A stretch of DNA of 64,000 nt. It comes from Amia ocellicauda. Taxonomy: Eukaryota > Chordata > Actinopteri > Amiiformes > Amiidae. The DNA is taken from the NCBI RefSeq assembly GCF_036373705.1, contig NC_089851.1, positions 60,944,350 through 61,008,349 on the forward strand, read 5' to 3'. Under the pieces are notes generated by a model. That model made no database searches. It worked only from the letters and a program-made list of their open reading frames with translations, and was not told the origin of the DNA. A program made the position numbers and the translations under genes. Shown here piece by piece: positions 34,342 to 47,390 of the stretch; within the stretch, counting starts at the first letter, position 1, and each line of letters opens with the position of its first letter.

Positions 34342-35956
34342 TCTTTATTGTTTCACTTCCTCCTATTGAAGTCCAATCTACACCGGTATAGGTTCAGAAG
34401 AACTGTTCCCAAAGCCAGATTGAACTGATCAATAGTTCATTTCTTACCTACACCTTTGTATTTAGAGATCTTATATCTGGGGATTTTTTTATTTCTGGTT
34501 CGTAAAACTCATTCTAATAGTATTTTTATGTTTTATTTTCTCCTTCAAAATTATGCAATACTAATTTTAGCTCACTTATTCAATGCTCATAATTTTATAT
34601 TTCTAAAGTATCCTTACAATTCTTACCCTTTGACTAATTCACTCATCTTAAATCCAAGGTCTAATTTTAACTTTTATTTCAGGTATTTCATGCTATGCAC
34701 CAATAACCAAATATTTTCTAAAATAAAACTATAATATGTCACTATACTGTTTACATCCTCCTGCTATGGATTTTACATCAGGCTGTCAGTCAGGGCTGCA
34801 CCAGAGTGCTGCTCCTGTGGATTCCAGCCTTTAGTTTTCCTTTAATTTGACTTTACAGAATTTGTCCATAATATGATTTTAAAAAAATCTTGTTCTTCTG
34901 AGTCTTAGAGGACACCATGACTATTTATTTATTATTATTAATCTATGTATTTAGTGTATATTTTGTATTACTTTAACATTATTCTTATAATAGAATGCAT
35001 TATTCATTTCTTATTTCTGATGCTTTATGCACTCTGTATAGTTAAAAGTCTAAATCCTCATTAATCTGTTGTTAAAACATCAATAACTGCGTAATTGTAA
35101 ATATGATTCTGAAATTATTGGTTACTTCCCTTCTCAGAATTATTCTGGACTATGCACAATATTAAAATACAAAGCATACAAAACAGACATTTACCTTACA
35201 TAACTTTCAGACTAAATATATATACATAAACACACTCATACAGATTGAAATCCAAAGATAATTCAGATATTAGATTAGTGGCGTGTTTTGTTGACCCTGC
35301 AGTGTCTCAAACAGCCCTTAGCATTTATTTATTTATTATATTGTTATTATTAAAAATCAGATGTAAAATAATCTTTGAATTACACTACTTTGGGGTTTTC
35401 TTGATCTATTATGATCAATTTCTTCTCTAAATTCTTATTATTCAGACAAAGAATTATAGAAACTGTCGGTTTTTTATCTTGCCTTTACCATTTTAAGTTT
35501 AACATTTTAAACTTGTAGGAATTCACATATAGACACGTATTTTAACGCCATTATGCCAATCCTATCTTTGCCAACGATGGGGCTATATCGCTGGACTTTA
35601 TGTACCTCAGGTTCCGTCTGGCTTTGACTGCCACTGACTGTCTCAGCGTACAAGGATTTCCTTGCTTAACTTGGAGCTCAGCAGGCCTCGTCGTACCTTT
35701 CGGTTGCCTTGGTATCTCTCCCCGCACATCTGTCTTACCTGGAGTTCACCCTACTGTGAACCTCTGCTGTACAGTCAACCTTTCTATTTGTTTTACCTCT
35801 GCCTCTCCACAGGTTCTCTTTAAATTACAATCTGAGAGCCTCACACAATCCCGAGATCAAATCTAAATATAGAGGGTGGTCATTTTTAAAGCTACTCACC
35901 CATATTTTGGTCCCGGGAGTGAAGGCAAGTTCAGATCCTCGTTCGTGACGCCAAGT
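34342..35956 (-). other. Interior of the LTR element, no coding recognised
   Basis: AT-rich in its left part. The last ~380 bp before the right LTR are more GC-rich and would be the leader after the primer-binding site. No gag or pol similarity was noticed. The other interior piece, 32531-33116, is equally featureless. Confidence 0.6.
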
Positions 35957-36538
35957 TGTAGAACCGTCTCAGAAATAAGTGGAGAAGTCGCGGAGATAAA
36001 GCAAATAAAACTTTAATCGAGCCGCTCGGAAGCACCACGTCAGGAATAATTCCTTCAGTGAGGACTTAATGTTTACAAACATGAGTACAACTTTATAGGA
36101 AAAATTACGTAACATCTTATGGCTGTTCATCCAATCAGAAGATACAGGTCTGGGTCCATTTTACGATCTGTCCTCCCGTGAAGAGGTGATGGATCCAAAG
36201 CAGATGTCTGTCTTTGATGTGCACTAGGAAGATGCGATCCCACGGTCGTCATTTACCTAGTGTCAATCGCTCAGTAACAGAAACAATTCCTGCCTATCTG
36301 GAGAAACGATTAAGTCATAAACAAATTCTCAGCAGACATCTGTAGGCTATTTCAGCACTGTGTAATCTTTCATTACTGACAGGAGTTTCTAACAAACCGA
36401 CCTTGTTGACCCTTTACTTGTCCTGCTAAATCTAATCTGCTCAGTCTGTATACAAACTACTTCTAATGCTAGTATTAATATAAAACATTATATAATTATC
36501 ACAAAACACTTTCTTCAACATCCTATACAGAGTCTTCA
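35957..36538 (-). repeat. LTR (right copy)
   Basis: Partner of 31949-32530; the 5' LTR of the minus-strand element. Confidence 0.88.
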
Positions 36539-36543
36539 AATCA

Positions 36544-37120
36544 CAATATAGTGTTAATGTAATTGCCCTCTCTATGAGGCATCCACAGGTTATCACGTTA
36601 ATAAAGTAAATGGTTTAAAACTTGTACAGCTGATGGTACTGTAGCTGCCTTGTGTAGGATTGGGTGTACACATGAATACATCTTGCCTCCTCTCGAGGGA
36701 CTGGCGGGATGCAGGTGTAGAAGATAGTTGTTGCACATCAATGACCCTGCCCAGGGGATGTAGTAGCAAACAAACTGCTGGCATACAGGGTATCTGGAAT
36801 TAAAAATAGTTATTCAGTGATTGCACAAGTAGTAAACCCTCTTTAGGGCTAAGATGTGCAAGGGTTCAAACGGGTGGGGACATGATTACTGCCATATCGA
36901 TGGGAAGTACAGGCTTGCCAAGACAGATTAATTCAATCAAACAAATATGAATATATTTGGATTTATGGTAACCCAGGTACAGTTATTTTACATTGGTTGC
37001 ATTTTAGTGTTATAACTTGTCAAGAGTTACAAACTTTATATAATTACAATTCTTGAAACCAAAGGTTGATAACATATCCTTGCTTACCTGAAGTTAGCTT
37101 TTGCTTCTCCACTGGAGTCA
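36544..37120. other. No gene seen
   Basis: AT-rich DNA without recognisable features. Confidence 0.4.
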
Positions 37121-37154
37121 TTATTATTTATTTATTATCAGATGCCCTTATCCA
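37121..37154 (-). repeat. L2/SINE tail fragment
   Basis: Read on minus, GGATAAGGGCATCTGATAAT followed by AAT/AATA repeats. It matches the tail at 45459-45525. Confidence 0.5.
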
Positions 37155-39359
37155 TTAAAATAAAATACTAGAGCAATACAACATATTCCCTAATGTTGAT
37201 TCCTGTTATGTGTTTATTCTGTAATATTATGTTCATTGTCTCTGTGTAATGTTGTACAATAACTGTATTGAAATGACACTCATGTAAACCACCTTTGATA
37301 GGAATCAGATACATTCTTTAATACATTATTTGTATTAATCATTTAGCAACTTAAATTGTATTACAAAACATTAGACATTGTATACAACACTACAGTAGAA
37401 CAATTTTGGAACACAGTTCAGCCACATAGTACAGTGAATAATACAGTTTAGGCTATTGTTATACATTGCATATAAAATCTAGTCATATAATTTGAAATAC
37501 AATATTACTTAAAAACCATTTTACACATTTCACATTCATGTGGATTATTAGCATATACAGAGTCAGATTGATGTAATTGACATTATGAGATTTAACATTG
37601 CGCTATTCAGAATATTTGTATATATTAATTTGGAATACCCAATAATTTAATTACAGACATAATTATTTAATAAAGCCTTGACAATGCTGTTCATGCCTTC
37701 ATTGAGTAATGATAAATTGTCATTCGCCTCTGCTAACAAGGGGGCAGCAGTAGTTTTTGTGGCAATTTTCAGCTTTCATTTTAGCATGTCCCTCTGGATC
37801 TCTGCACCGTCTCTTTGTTTCACAGCAACTTTTCAGAGCTGTGCCGGACTGCTATGATTCTGCACAGATTCTGGCAGGTGGTGCTATATGTGTCACGTAG
37901 CAGTACTTGAACATTGCACATCTCTAAATGACTGCAGAACTGTGGAAATCTGCGCTTCACAAATGTGACCATAGTCCAATGACTCCTGTCTTGTATTTTT
38001 TGGAGTTGGCAATACTGGGGAGTAAGTAAGGCCCTATCAAATCTGTTTTATTATTTTGAATATGCATTTTTATTTTTCTGATTTGATTTTTTCCGTTTTA
38101 AAAAAACAGAGGTGTATGAGAATGTGTTTTATACATTTTTGTGTACTTTTTTCAACATTCAACCATCCATTTTTATTAATATAGCTGGAGAAAACCCAGA
38201 AACATTAAGGTATGAGCAGATTGACCTCATTTCCCAAAATAACTGGATTTAAAATTCCCCATTTAAAGCCCAAAATCAAACTATGTATCTATAAACTGTT
38301 ATAATACCATTCTAAAATGCAATTAGGTTCATACATATTTGGACAGTTGACACAATTTTCTCTCTGTATGCCACCACAATGGATTTGAAAGGAAACAATC
38401 AAGCTGTGCTTTAAGTGTAGACTTTCATCTTTAACCCATAGAGGACTAGTGGGAGGAAAATCAGCCCGTCCATGGGTGTGGCTAGAGGACTAGGGGGCCG
38501 ATTTTTGGGCCACAATTCTGCCCCCTTTATAACCTTAAAATTGTTTTTATTGGACAAATCTGCATAGCAACACATTGTTTTAACCAATAGAAGAGATTTT
38601 ATTGAGAGAATTAATCATTCAAAAAGCTTTTAAAACAAACGGGTTTTGTATTGGTTAAAAAAAAAAAATACCCGTCTCTTAGAGAAGACGGGAAAAGATG
38701 GCAGCGCACTGAAAATGCACACAACATGAAAACGCTTTTAAAGGAGTGAAATGGGGGATGTTTTGAACATTTTAATACTTCTGAGACCGGTAAAAATAAA
38801 TTAAACAAACTTTTTAGTATTTTAAACTTTTAATTTGGCACATTGATTAGTACTGTGCACAGTTATGACAGCAATTTGGAAGAGGGGGGGCAGAAGTTTA
38901 TCATAGGAATGTAAATGGGAGGTGGTGACAGTGTAGATTAAACTTTTCTAGTTTATTTCCACCGGTCAACCTAAATGTCAGAATCAGCTGTTTGACATAA
39001 ATAACAGATAATGGATAAATGGACACAAAATCAAGCTGGTAAGATTAATAAATAATAAATAAGTAGTAATAGTCCGAGATGTATTTCAACACGGCAACCC
39101 CGACTAGCCACAAAGGAGAAAGATCACATCTGCCCCGAGCCGAACACACGCATTTACAATCCATGCAAAGTAAGCTATCTACATTTATTATTATTATTAG
39201 TAGTAGTATTGTTATTATTATTAAATATTACTGGTAGTAATAACGACAACAACAACAGTAATCTGTACATTTTTAAGATGTTTTTATACTTATTCAACAC
39301 AAAGCACAAGCCGATTGTCCGATTCGTTTAATTTTTATTGTTTTGCCATGTAATTCTGA
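37155..39359. other. No gene seen
   Basis: AT-rich intergenic DNA. A TTAACCCATAGAGG motif at 38431 and a TTA/GTA-rich stretch at 39182-39260 are the only notable points. Confidence 0.4.
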
Positions 39360-39548
39360 CTAGGGCTGGAATTCAATAAAAAACTTTGACCCACCCACTA
39401 ATAGAAAACTACAGAACTGTACTCAGTTGTGGCTGCATTTTTAGTAAAATGACACTTTCTTCTAATAATAAATGTAACCGCTATGATGTAGAGGTTTGTA
39501 GTTTGCTATTAGCGGGTGGGTCAAAGTTTTGATTTAATCCGGCCCTAG
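39360..39548. mobile_element. Small palindromic MITE, ~189 bp
   Basis: The left arm CTAGGGCTGGAATTCAAT...ACTTTGACCCACCC is mirrored on the other strand by CTAGGGCCGGATTAAATC...ACTTTGACCCACCC. The two arms stay alike through CTAATAG.AAACTACA and the TTTTAGTAAAATG region, so the whole element could fold on itself. CTAG occurs at both ends and could be a target duplication or part of the TIR. There is no coding capacity. Confidence 0.7.
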
Positions 39549-40010
39549 TTTCTAGACAAGTGCGGTACTTGCAAAACTTTAACAAAACTTGAATCTCTTG
39601 AAAAAGTATTTGTAAACATCTGGAATTTTTGCATTTTAAAACGAACATTCTGGCAATTCATTTAAGTGTTTATAAGCCAGGTTAATTCTGAAAACTGGGT
39701 TGTTTTGAAAATAAAAATGGTGTCTGTTTTGTTTCTTTGCCAATGCACATTTTTGTATTCATTCAAAAGCACAGATGAGCAAACATTAGAAGGGACAGTG
39801 GTTTATCAGGACCTGGGTTGAGAAACATTCATATAGGCTAGAGTGAAAAAGTTTCAGTGTTTTTCTTTTTTTTCAAAATAAAAACTGAAAATGCAGAACA
39901 CTCTGTGTAAGATAATGAGAAAATAACAATTAAAACAATTTCAAATTTATTTCAGATAAACATTTTAATCTACACAAGATCTTCATCAGGTTCCATATCT
40001 GCTAAAAACA
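39549..40010. other. No gene seen
   Basis: AT-rich. A reversed scrap of the 28326-type repeat lies near 39795-39825. Confidence 0.4.
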
Positions 40011-40596
40011 TGTGAAGCATGGTGAAGAGACGTTATTAATGTTTTATATAAAATGTATTATGTTTTATATTAATAATAATATGCAGACCAAGCAAATGGT
40101 AGCAACAACCATTTTGCAAGTTGTTCAGGGCATACCCTCTAGACATTCCTGTCAATAATAGAAAGGATCAAACTGCAGAGAGAGAGAGGGCCCACAGCTG
40201 TTTGTTAAAAATCTGTTTGTGGACTTAATCTTTTCTCCAGAAAGGCAGGAACTGTTTTTGTTAATGAGTGATTGACAGTTGTTAAATGACGACAGTGGGA
40301 TTGGACCTTTCCTAGTATATCAAAGGAAGACATCTGTTCTTTGGATCCCACACCTCCATGAACATTACAAGGGTCAGAAATCTGACCTCAAGATAACACT
40401 CTGGCAAACCCCCAGTGACAGACCCTGGCCACAGACCCACATGCCCTACAATGTATAAAAGGCTGTCCACTACTGTTGTTCAATACGTTTCTGCTGAGGT
40501 AGAGTACTTCCATGTCGGGCCCCTTCCAGGCCTGGAATGTTAAATAAATACATTTACCCTCTATGTATCCAGACTGGGTTCTTCACATGGGTTACA
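40011..40596 (+). mobile_element. Probable solo LTR related to the 31949 element
   Basis: The stretch 40215-40360 aligns, with many differences, to the reverse complement of the 582-bp LTR; both have GACTTAATC.TTTCTCCAGA, GGCAGGAA.TGTTT, ATGACGAC.GTGGGAT and CTTTGGATCC. The start TGTGAAGC and end GGGTTACA fit LTR termini. A TATAAAA box is at 40454-40460 and AATAAA near 40541. No second LTR or interior was found nearby, and the end positions are approximate. It is clearly older than the 31949 copy. Confidence 0.6.
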
Positions 40597-42532
40597 TACA
40601 TATTTTTTATTTGTGCATTGGAGCTGTGGTAAGTGTGTGGGTATTCCTTTCTTTTTACTTTATATGGATTGTTTTTTACCCTGCACCTACTAAATAAGTG
40701 ATTTACTGCTATATTTATTTCACAGAAAGCTAATCTGTGTAATGTACAGGTTGATTATCATTCTGGAAGATTCAGAATCTACACAAATACTCTGAATGTA
40801 CTGGCTGAATGTTAAGATTCTGTTCAGAATTACATAAATGTGTAGTACCAGAACACAACCAATGACTTTGTATTATTTTTAGAATATGTGCAGAATGCCA
40901 AAAGTCTCCGTGTTGTGAACATATTAAGCTTCTTTGTGTTGCTATACAGTTATTGGAGTTGGTTAGTGTATATGTGCTTCACTTAGACTCTCACAAGTCT
41001 TGGAAATCCCTGTGTACATAATATCTGGGACACTGACCTCTGTTTGTAATAATCACAATGATAGATTAAGTACAATTTTTTTTAACAGGATTTAATACAA
41101 TTTTATACCATGAAACTGTTACTTACTACAGAGTGTAGATTAAATTCCATGTATGTTGTACCTTGGTTTGACTATATATTATTAGCTATTTTCCATGACT
41201 TTCCATGACCATTTTTTCCCCATGACTTTTCCAGTATTTACCATGACTGTGGGAACCCTGAATACAATCTTTGTAGCAGTCATTAACTTAATATTACATA
41301 CTTAATTATAACAGGTGCATATAACAACATTATATTAAATACAACAAAATAGTAAACTTTCTAATTGTGTTTTACATATTATGCATACAAAATTTGACAA
41401 AATATTGCTGACATGGCATTGTAAAACAACAAATTGTAAATGTTTTATAAATTAAGAAGCCCAATGGTTTACATAAAATGCTTAAATATTAGTTTAATAC
41501 ATACATTTTGTACATTACCCAGGTTAAAGTAAAACACACTACAATACAACATACTAATTTAATGATTAAAAGTGTTCTAATAATGTACGTTTTTAATTGA
41601 GGATAATTTATTTTCCCTAGAAATAGCCTTCTATAGAAAACAAATTAGTAATTTGTATTTTTTTCATTTCATTTTCATATTTTCATTTTTTAAATATGGT
41701 CATTTAAAATAATGCTAAACATCTATGTGTAGAAAAGTTATTTATTTCATTCTGTAGAATTAGTTTAACATTTTCCATTTTTCTATAGAAATCTTGGGTG
41801 TTTCTCTAGATTTCCTTATATTTCTGTAGCAATCCAAAAATACATGTATCAATAGAATAGGAACAAATATATAGATTTTTATTTAAAATAACTTACAGTA
41901 ATCTGTAAATAGGCAAAAAATGCCATTGTCATAAGCAATGTAAGTGATACACAATTAAAAGTATACATATTTAATTGTTTATTGCATGAATCTTACTATG
42001 GAATACATTTTCAGTAAAGAAGGTTTATGTATTTTATTTTACTCCAAAGTCAAAATGTCCTGGAGGTGTGCTGTTCTTAGAACTCTGAGTAAACTCAATC
42101 TTTCTGTGCATGAACAACAACAAAAAAAAAAAAGTGGAATAAGCCTCCTAAAATTATTCAAATTCAGGCATTTTTAAAGACCGCTACATTCAAATTTTGA
42201 CAAAAGGAAGTCCTTAGTAGGACCCCCTGAAAGTGAATTAAATTAAGTAATTTAGTCTCTTACAATATAACTTAAATCACCATCTACATGTTTTATTACG
42301 TACGTCATCTGATATGTACTTATTATAGTGATGTTATCACCAATTGTCTCACGCAATACTTTTTTTTTTTTGTAACTTCAGGTTTTATAATAAGCATGGT
42401 TATCCAATCTAATAAATGTATATAACCTCACAATTACATATTAGGTGCACTGACTAAATGTTTATTTGTATTTTGTAATTATGATGTTTTAATTTTTTTC
42501 TCATATTTTTATATTATTTTATTATCTACTGA
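40597..42532. other. No gene seen
   Basis: Very AT-rich with poly-T/A runs and no long frame. Confidence 0.4.
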
Positions 42533-42578
42533 AAGGTCAAACATCTGTTGAATGTTTTTCCATCCCAAGGTGGGGACT

Positions 42579-42960
42579 GTAAGATATTATTTGTTAGAAT
42601 GTATTTTTCTATGGGAATTTCTATGCAATCTGGTTTAGTACAGGAAACAGACTTCTTCCCTTTGATCTAGTTCCCTACATTCCAAAAGATACCTGTCCTC
42701 TGATTGGCTCCTATTCAAATTCAAAAGACTCCCACTTCTAAGTTACATTAGCATCAAGCACCCAACTCATGGTGTCATGGTAGCAAGATGTGATTGTTCG
42801 TCCCTAGTTTTATAAGGTTTCCTTCGAACCAAGGAGAAGTGAGATCAAAGAGAAGACAACAACAAGAGAAGAGCAGGAGGAAGAGAGAGAGAGACACACC
42901 GAGCATATCAAATTCTCTTACAATATATTGATTCCTGGGGTAGGAGGACTTCGCCGAAAC
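42579..42960 (+). repeat. Possible LTR fossil
   Basis: AAGGTGGGGAC directly before TGTAAGATATT looks like a polypurine tract against a 3' LTR start. A TTTTATAAGG box lies near 42810. The right end and any partner are not defined, so this is weak. Confidence 0.25.
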
Positions 42961-43794
42961 CCTCACAGGAAATATTGTCTACCTCAATGTCGAATTGAAT
43001 GTCAATTTTGGTTGAGGTATTGGTGTTGGAAATCGATCAAAGTTGTTGACATCCAAGGTCAAGATGTTGGGATTGTTGGGAGGTTGATGAAAGGTTGAAA
43101 CATCGACTTTGATGATGAGAGATGGACAGAGTTGAACGAGGTCAATGTGGGCCAGCCAAACGAAAACCGCAGGAGACTGCTCCAGGCAGAGTAGCATTGC
43201 TTTCTCACTCCTTTCTCCTTCCTTCACTCTAATGTGTTAGGAAAAAATGGTACAGGAAATAATAATCACACAGCAGATCTCAATGGAGGGACCGAAGTTC
43301 TGAGCAAAAACTCCTGCTGTACCCTTACCTCTGAAGAGAAGCAAAGCTCCAAGAGTAGCAATTAAACTCAGGAGAGCGCAAGTGGATAGTTATCCTAATA
43401 ATCTGACTCCAAAGAGCAAGAGAGCACACTTCTCCAACTTTTAGTATGCACGCAAGTGAACAAGACTAAAAACAGTTTCACTGGCAAGATGAAAGAAGAA
43501 ATGGCAGGCATTCAGTAATGGCTCTGTTTTGATTGGAAAGGGGACCTTTATTACCATCTGTGATGTCAGAATAAACCAGAGTGTTTTGTTTAAAATGTAC
43601 ACTTTGAACTGTTTTGTTGTGTAATGTATTGCGCCTGTGTTTGGACTCTTTGGTTTATTGTAACCTTTGTTGGTTGTAACAAAAAGCTAAATATATATTA
43701 AAAGGTGGAACAAGAAAACAAACCAGCATGTGGAAGTGAAATGGCCTGTTGTTTGGGTTAACAAGTTCATGGTTGCGGTGGACTTATTCAAATC
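42961..43794. other. Unassigned, moderately GC-balanced DNA
   Basis: Not obviously coding. It may continue the retroelement suspected at 42579. Confidence 0.3.
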
Positions 43795-43802
43795 CCTGTA
43801 CC

Positions 43803-44141
43803 CAGTACTTAATTTGTAAATCAGAAGGTGCTGGAACGCAAAGCGAATATAAGAGAGCGGAGGGGTGACAAGGCAGGCACAGGTCCCTGGACCTTGTACA
43901 GTGCTGAAAACAACGTTACAACCGGGGGGTCAAGAGAATGTGATAGTGCGGAGTGGTGAGGGTCAAAAACTATGAGAGCGGGGTGTGGGGGTTGTTGACG
44001 GTCAAAAACTGTGAGAGCGGGGTGGGCGGGTTTTGCCACTTGAGGTACCGGATTGGCTCAATAGGTACTGGAACACAGGCATTCAAATCCTGAGAGATCC
44101 CAGATCCTGTTCTGGCAGGGGCCGCCACAAATTAAGCACTG
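43803..44141. mobile_element. Non-autonomous hAT element, 339 bp
   Basis: The inverted ends are CAGTACTTAATTTG (left) and CAGTGCTTAATTTG (right, read inward). The 8-bp flanks CCTGTACC are identical on both sides (43795-43802 and 44142-44149), which is the hAT signature. The interior has a local duplication of GGGTCAAAAACT.TGAGAGCGGGG (about 43968-44022). No transposase. Confidence 0.85.
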
Positions 44142-44442
44142 CCTGTACCACACTAAAGTAGCTTCCAAGACATACTATATGCAGATCTTTTTCCTCATTA
44201 TTCCACATTGTGCTCTGTGGTGGCATTGCTGATGTACCACAGTGCCAGTGATGACTACAGTGTCATCCAAAACAAATTGATGTCTCTTTCCACCATCCAG
44301 ACATTGGCCTATCGTAGTTCTGGAAGTTCAAAGTGTTTCAGTAATGGTACAATGTATCTGTAGAGATGAATTCATTTTTTTATGAAAATACATATTTTTA
44401 ACACTTCAGATTTATTTTCAAAGAACATAATGAATACAAACC

Positions 44443-44485
<43 letters not shown>

Positions 44486-44495
44486 GTTATTATTT
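44443..44495 (+). repeat. (TTA)n microsatellite
   Basis: About 15 TTA repeats with one TTG interruption. Confidence 0.9.
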
Positions 44496-44639
44496 ATGGT
44501 GTGTACCATAGAGGGTTTATCCCCAGTGTGATTTTAATAATATGGGTTATTGTTCTGTTTTAGAGGAGAGTTAACTAAATTATTTGTGTATAATTAGTGA
44601 CAAATTTTTAAGGTAATTTCTTAAATTAAATTAGATAAA

Positions 44640-45525
44640 CTAATTTATCTGCAACTCCATCCTGGCCGGCCTACCTGCAACTACTACCCACCCGCTCACT
44701 TCACAGAGTTTGATTATGCTTCTTGCGTTTTTGATTGTTTTCCTCCTTGCTCCCTTTCCCGTTGTCACGGTCTCACCTGCTATTCCTTCAGCTCACCACC
44801 AGAGGTCTCTCTCTCCCGAGTATTAATCCCTGTGATTCTTTCTCTCAGTTCCCGGATCACTCAGTCACATTACATTCCTTTTATTCACGTGCACTTGTTC
44901 TGTCTTTCCCCTCTCCCCATTGGTCTTTCACCCTTTACCCAGTCATCCCTTTCTCCCTAAACACAGTATATAAACCCCTTTGTTCCTTAGTATAATCGCT
45001 AAGTCTTGTCTTCTCTTCTGAAACATTTCTGAGCATTCTTCCTTGTTTACCTACCATGTTTAGACTCCTGTTTTCCTGTCCCTGACCACCTCTTTTGGAT
45101 CTCCCAGTTTAACCTGTTTGCCTGATCGAGCGACCCTGAACTGTTCCTGTTTTCCCTTCTGGATTTCCTCTCTTGGATTGTTTGCCTTTCTGCTTTGCTA
45201 CTAGGAGCCTGCACTTGGATCTATACACCTTGCCTTTGCGAAACGTTACACCCATACCCCTTGACTGTGACCCTACATCTTGATGGCAGTTAGCTTTTAC
45301 CATCCATAATGTATAACCTCACTTACTGTACTTGCCTGTGTAAATTGGAAGTTGTAAAATGTATTATATTTTGAATTGCTATGTTTTATGTAAATTGACT
45401 TTGTAATGTTTGATGCCTTTATTTAACTGTATTTTTGTACTTTGTTTTGCACTTATGTTGTAAGTCACCCTGGATAAGGGCGTCTGCCAAGAAATAAAAA
45501 TAATAATAATAATAATAATAATAAT
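44640..45525 (+). repeat. Retroposon-like repeat with L2/SINE 3' tail
   Basis: A pyrimidine-rich stretch with a TATATAAACCCC box near 44967 and a GTTTGCCTGAT segment near 45116, which resembles 54100-54250, ends in the tail GTCACCCTGGATAAGGGCGT followed by (AAT)n at 45459-45525. That tail is used by fish L2-mobilised SINEs. No open frame of note. The exact family is not named. Confidence 0.5.
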
Positions 45526-47390
45526 TTGAAAAGCAAAAATGCAAGGCAGAATACCACAGTTATAAGTAATACATTTTACCCTTGGAAGACTGGTCGCAAA
45601 ATAAAGTTGTATTACTAATATTAGTAGAACAAGCGTAAGTTACGTTTACTGTGGTGCAAAGCGCCTTTTTTAGTGAAGAAACAATGGAAAGAAAAATATA
45701 TAGCCTGCATCCTTGAGATAAAGCATATTACTCCATAAAGTACAATATTATAACCTCAATAACTCCATTAATAAACTGATACTAGTAATATGCTTGTTGT
45801 GTATAACAACACATCTATTAGTTAATATGTAATATTTGTATGTTGGGCTACTTTGTTAGTGTTTCACCCAAATTATTTTTCCCCCCAGAGCTATGCATTA
45901 TACAGTACAGTATATTAGTATTAGAGGTTAACCGATAGTGGATTTTCAAAACCGTTAACAATTATTAGGGTGGGGGGAAAAACTGATTGCCAGTTAATCA
46001 GCCAATTTCCCCCACCTTTTTTATAAATACAATTAATATATTGTATACAAATATAGCACTCAATGTAAAATTGCTTCAGTTTGAACTTTATTATCAAAAC
46101 AAAACTGTATGAACTATGAAATAGTATAAAATAAATAATAGATCAAATCGATCAAAATAAATAAAAAAATAATTACAAATTCTAAAAAATGAATGAGTCT
46201 GACTGAAACAAACTGACTGAACATTCCTGCATATAAACTAAAATTGCAACATGTGGTACAGATTTGGTGAAATTTTTATTTAACAAATAAAATGGATAAA
46301 AGAATGTATTGGACATTTTTTGAAAACATTACAGAATGTATTTAAAATTACCATTTTTTTGATAATTGATTAACATAAACTACAAATAATTAAATTCCTG
46401 TAATAACAAACTTTGTGAACTTATTTTCATATATAATTGCTACCTGCAGAATGAGTATATATGTAAACAAAGCTACAGGCGCCTGAGAGGCAGCACAGAA
46501 GCTGTGGTCAGCTGTGTGGCTGGGGGAGGGGCCGCCTGCTCACCTGACCTCACTCTCAAAAATTGCCAGTAATGGCTGCTGGCTCGGGGGAAACAGAGAG
46601 AAAAGGCATTTCACGCTGTTATTTCTAAAAACAAAACAAAACAAACACATCTGGCTGCACCACGCATTTTATTACTTGTATTTATCGATTCATTTACAAG
46701 TAATAAAGGCGGCTATTGTTGTTTTTACAACAGGATTAGAAAGGAAACATTAGAAAATAATTCTGGAATCATTTAGTGCGTCAGCATATACACAACACAA
46801 GCGCGCAATGTTTGTAATTCATGCACTTGATTTACACAAATAAATCCACGATAAAATAACAGGTTCATAAATAGAAATACAACTCTACAGATAAAGGATT
46901 TGTTCAAATAATTTAGTAGAAAGGAGAAAAGATCCAAATATAAACACAATTTAAATACCCTGATTTAAATGCCCAAGCTGCTCCGAGTGTAAAATAACAT
47001 TTCTAAACAAAGCAATTATTATTCTTTACTACTACTACTACTACTTGGGGGACATAATAAATAGCATGTAGTGTACTTACTGATCAATGGTATAATCCCC
47101 TTGGAAACAGCATTTCTTTAGTAGGAAAAACATAAATCACGAGACATCTCTTTCAGAAATTGTCTGAAAGCTATTAAAATGTCCACGGGTGCTTCTCTTG
47201 CGCTCAATTTGGAGAATTCGCTTTCTGAAGTTTCCACCCCCAGAGGATTTCTTGCCACTTCGTAAGTTTTGTGGTTATTAGTACAGTATAAATACACTTT
47301 CTACATCTCCCATGCCCCCCCTTGCACAGTAAAGTTATCCGCGAAGCAGCAGCGCATCTTTTTGCCCAGGGACGCATTGGAAAGCCCCAA
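45526..47390. other. No gene seen
   Basis: AT-rich. A TAGAGGTTAACCGATAGTGG motif at about 45923 resembles a DNA-transposon end but has no partner in view. Confidence 0.4.

Larger units (their letters stand above)
31949..36538 (-). mobile_element. LTR retroelement, non-autonomous or eroded, with a nested Tc1
   Basis: Two 582-bp direct repeats (31949-32530 and 35957-36538) start TG and end CA, and a 5-bp duplication AATCA flanks the whole (31944-31948 and 36539-36543). Orientation is minus. The sequence inside the left LTR, read on the minus strand, is a polypurine tract (AAAAAGGAGGGAA). The sequence inside the right LTR gives a primer-binding-site-like TGGCGTCACGAACGAGG two bases from the LTR. 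The interior is 3.4 kb, of which 1.2 kb is the Tc1 element at 33117-34341. No gag or pol could be recognised in the rest, so it is broken or was always non-autonomous. The LTRs differ by roughly 3-4 percent by eye, a fairly young fossil. The family is uncertain (ERV- or Gypsy-like). Confidence 0.88.

Noticed and set aside
35600-35866. 88-aa plus frame inside the LTR element
   Set aside because: It lies antisense to the element in its leader region and has no recognisable motif.
38431-38450. TTAACCCATAGAGG as a piggyBac end
   Set aside because: No inverted partner or TTAA duplication was found within reach.
43979-44040. Proline/histidine-rich minus frame over the hAT MITE
   Set aside because: Produced by the internal GGGTCAAAAACT repeat of the non-autonomous element.
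45923-45950. TAGAGGTTAACCGATAG as a DNA-transposon end
   Set aside because: No matching opposite end in the window.
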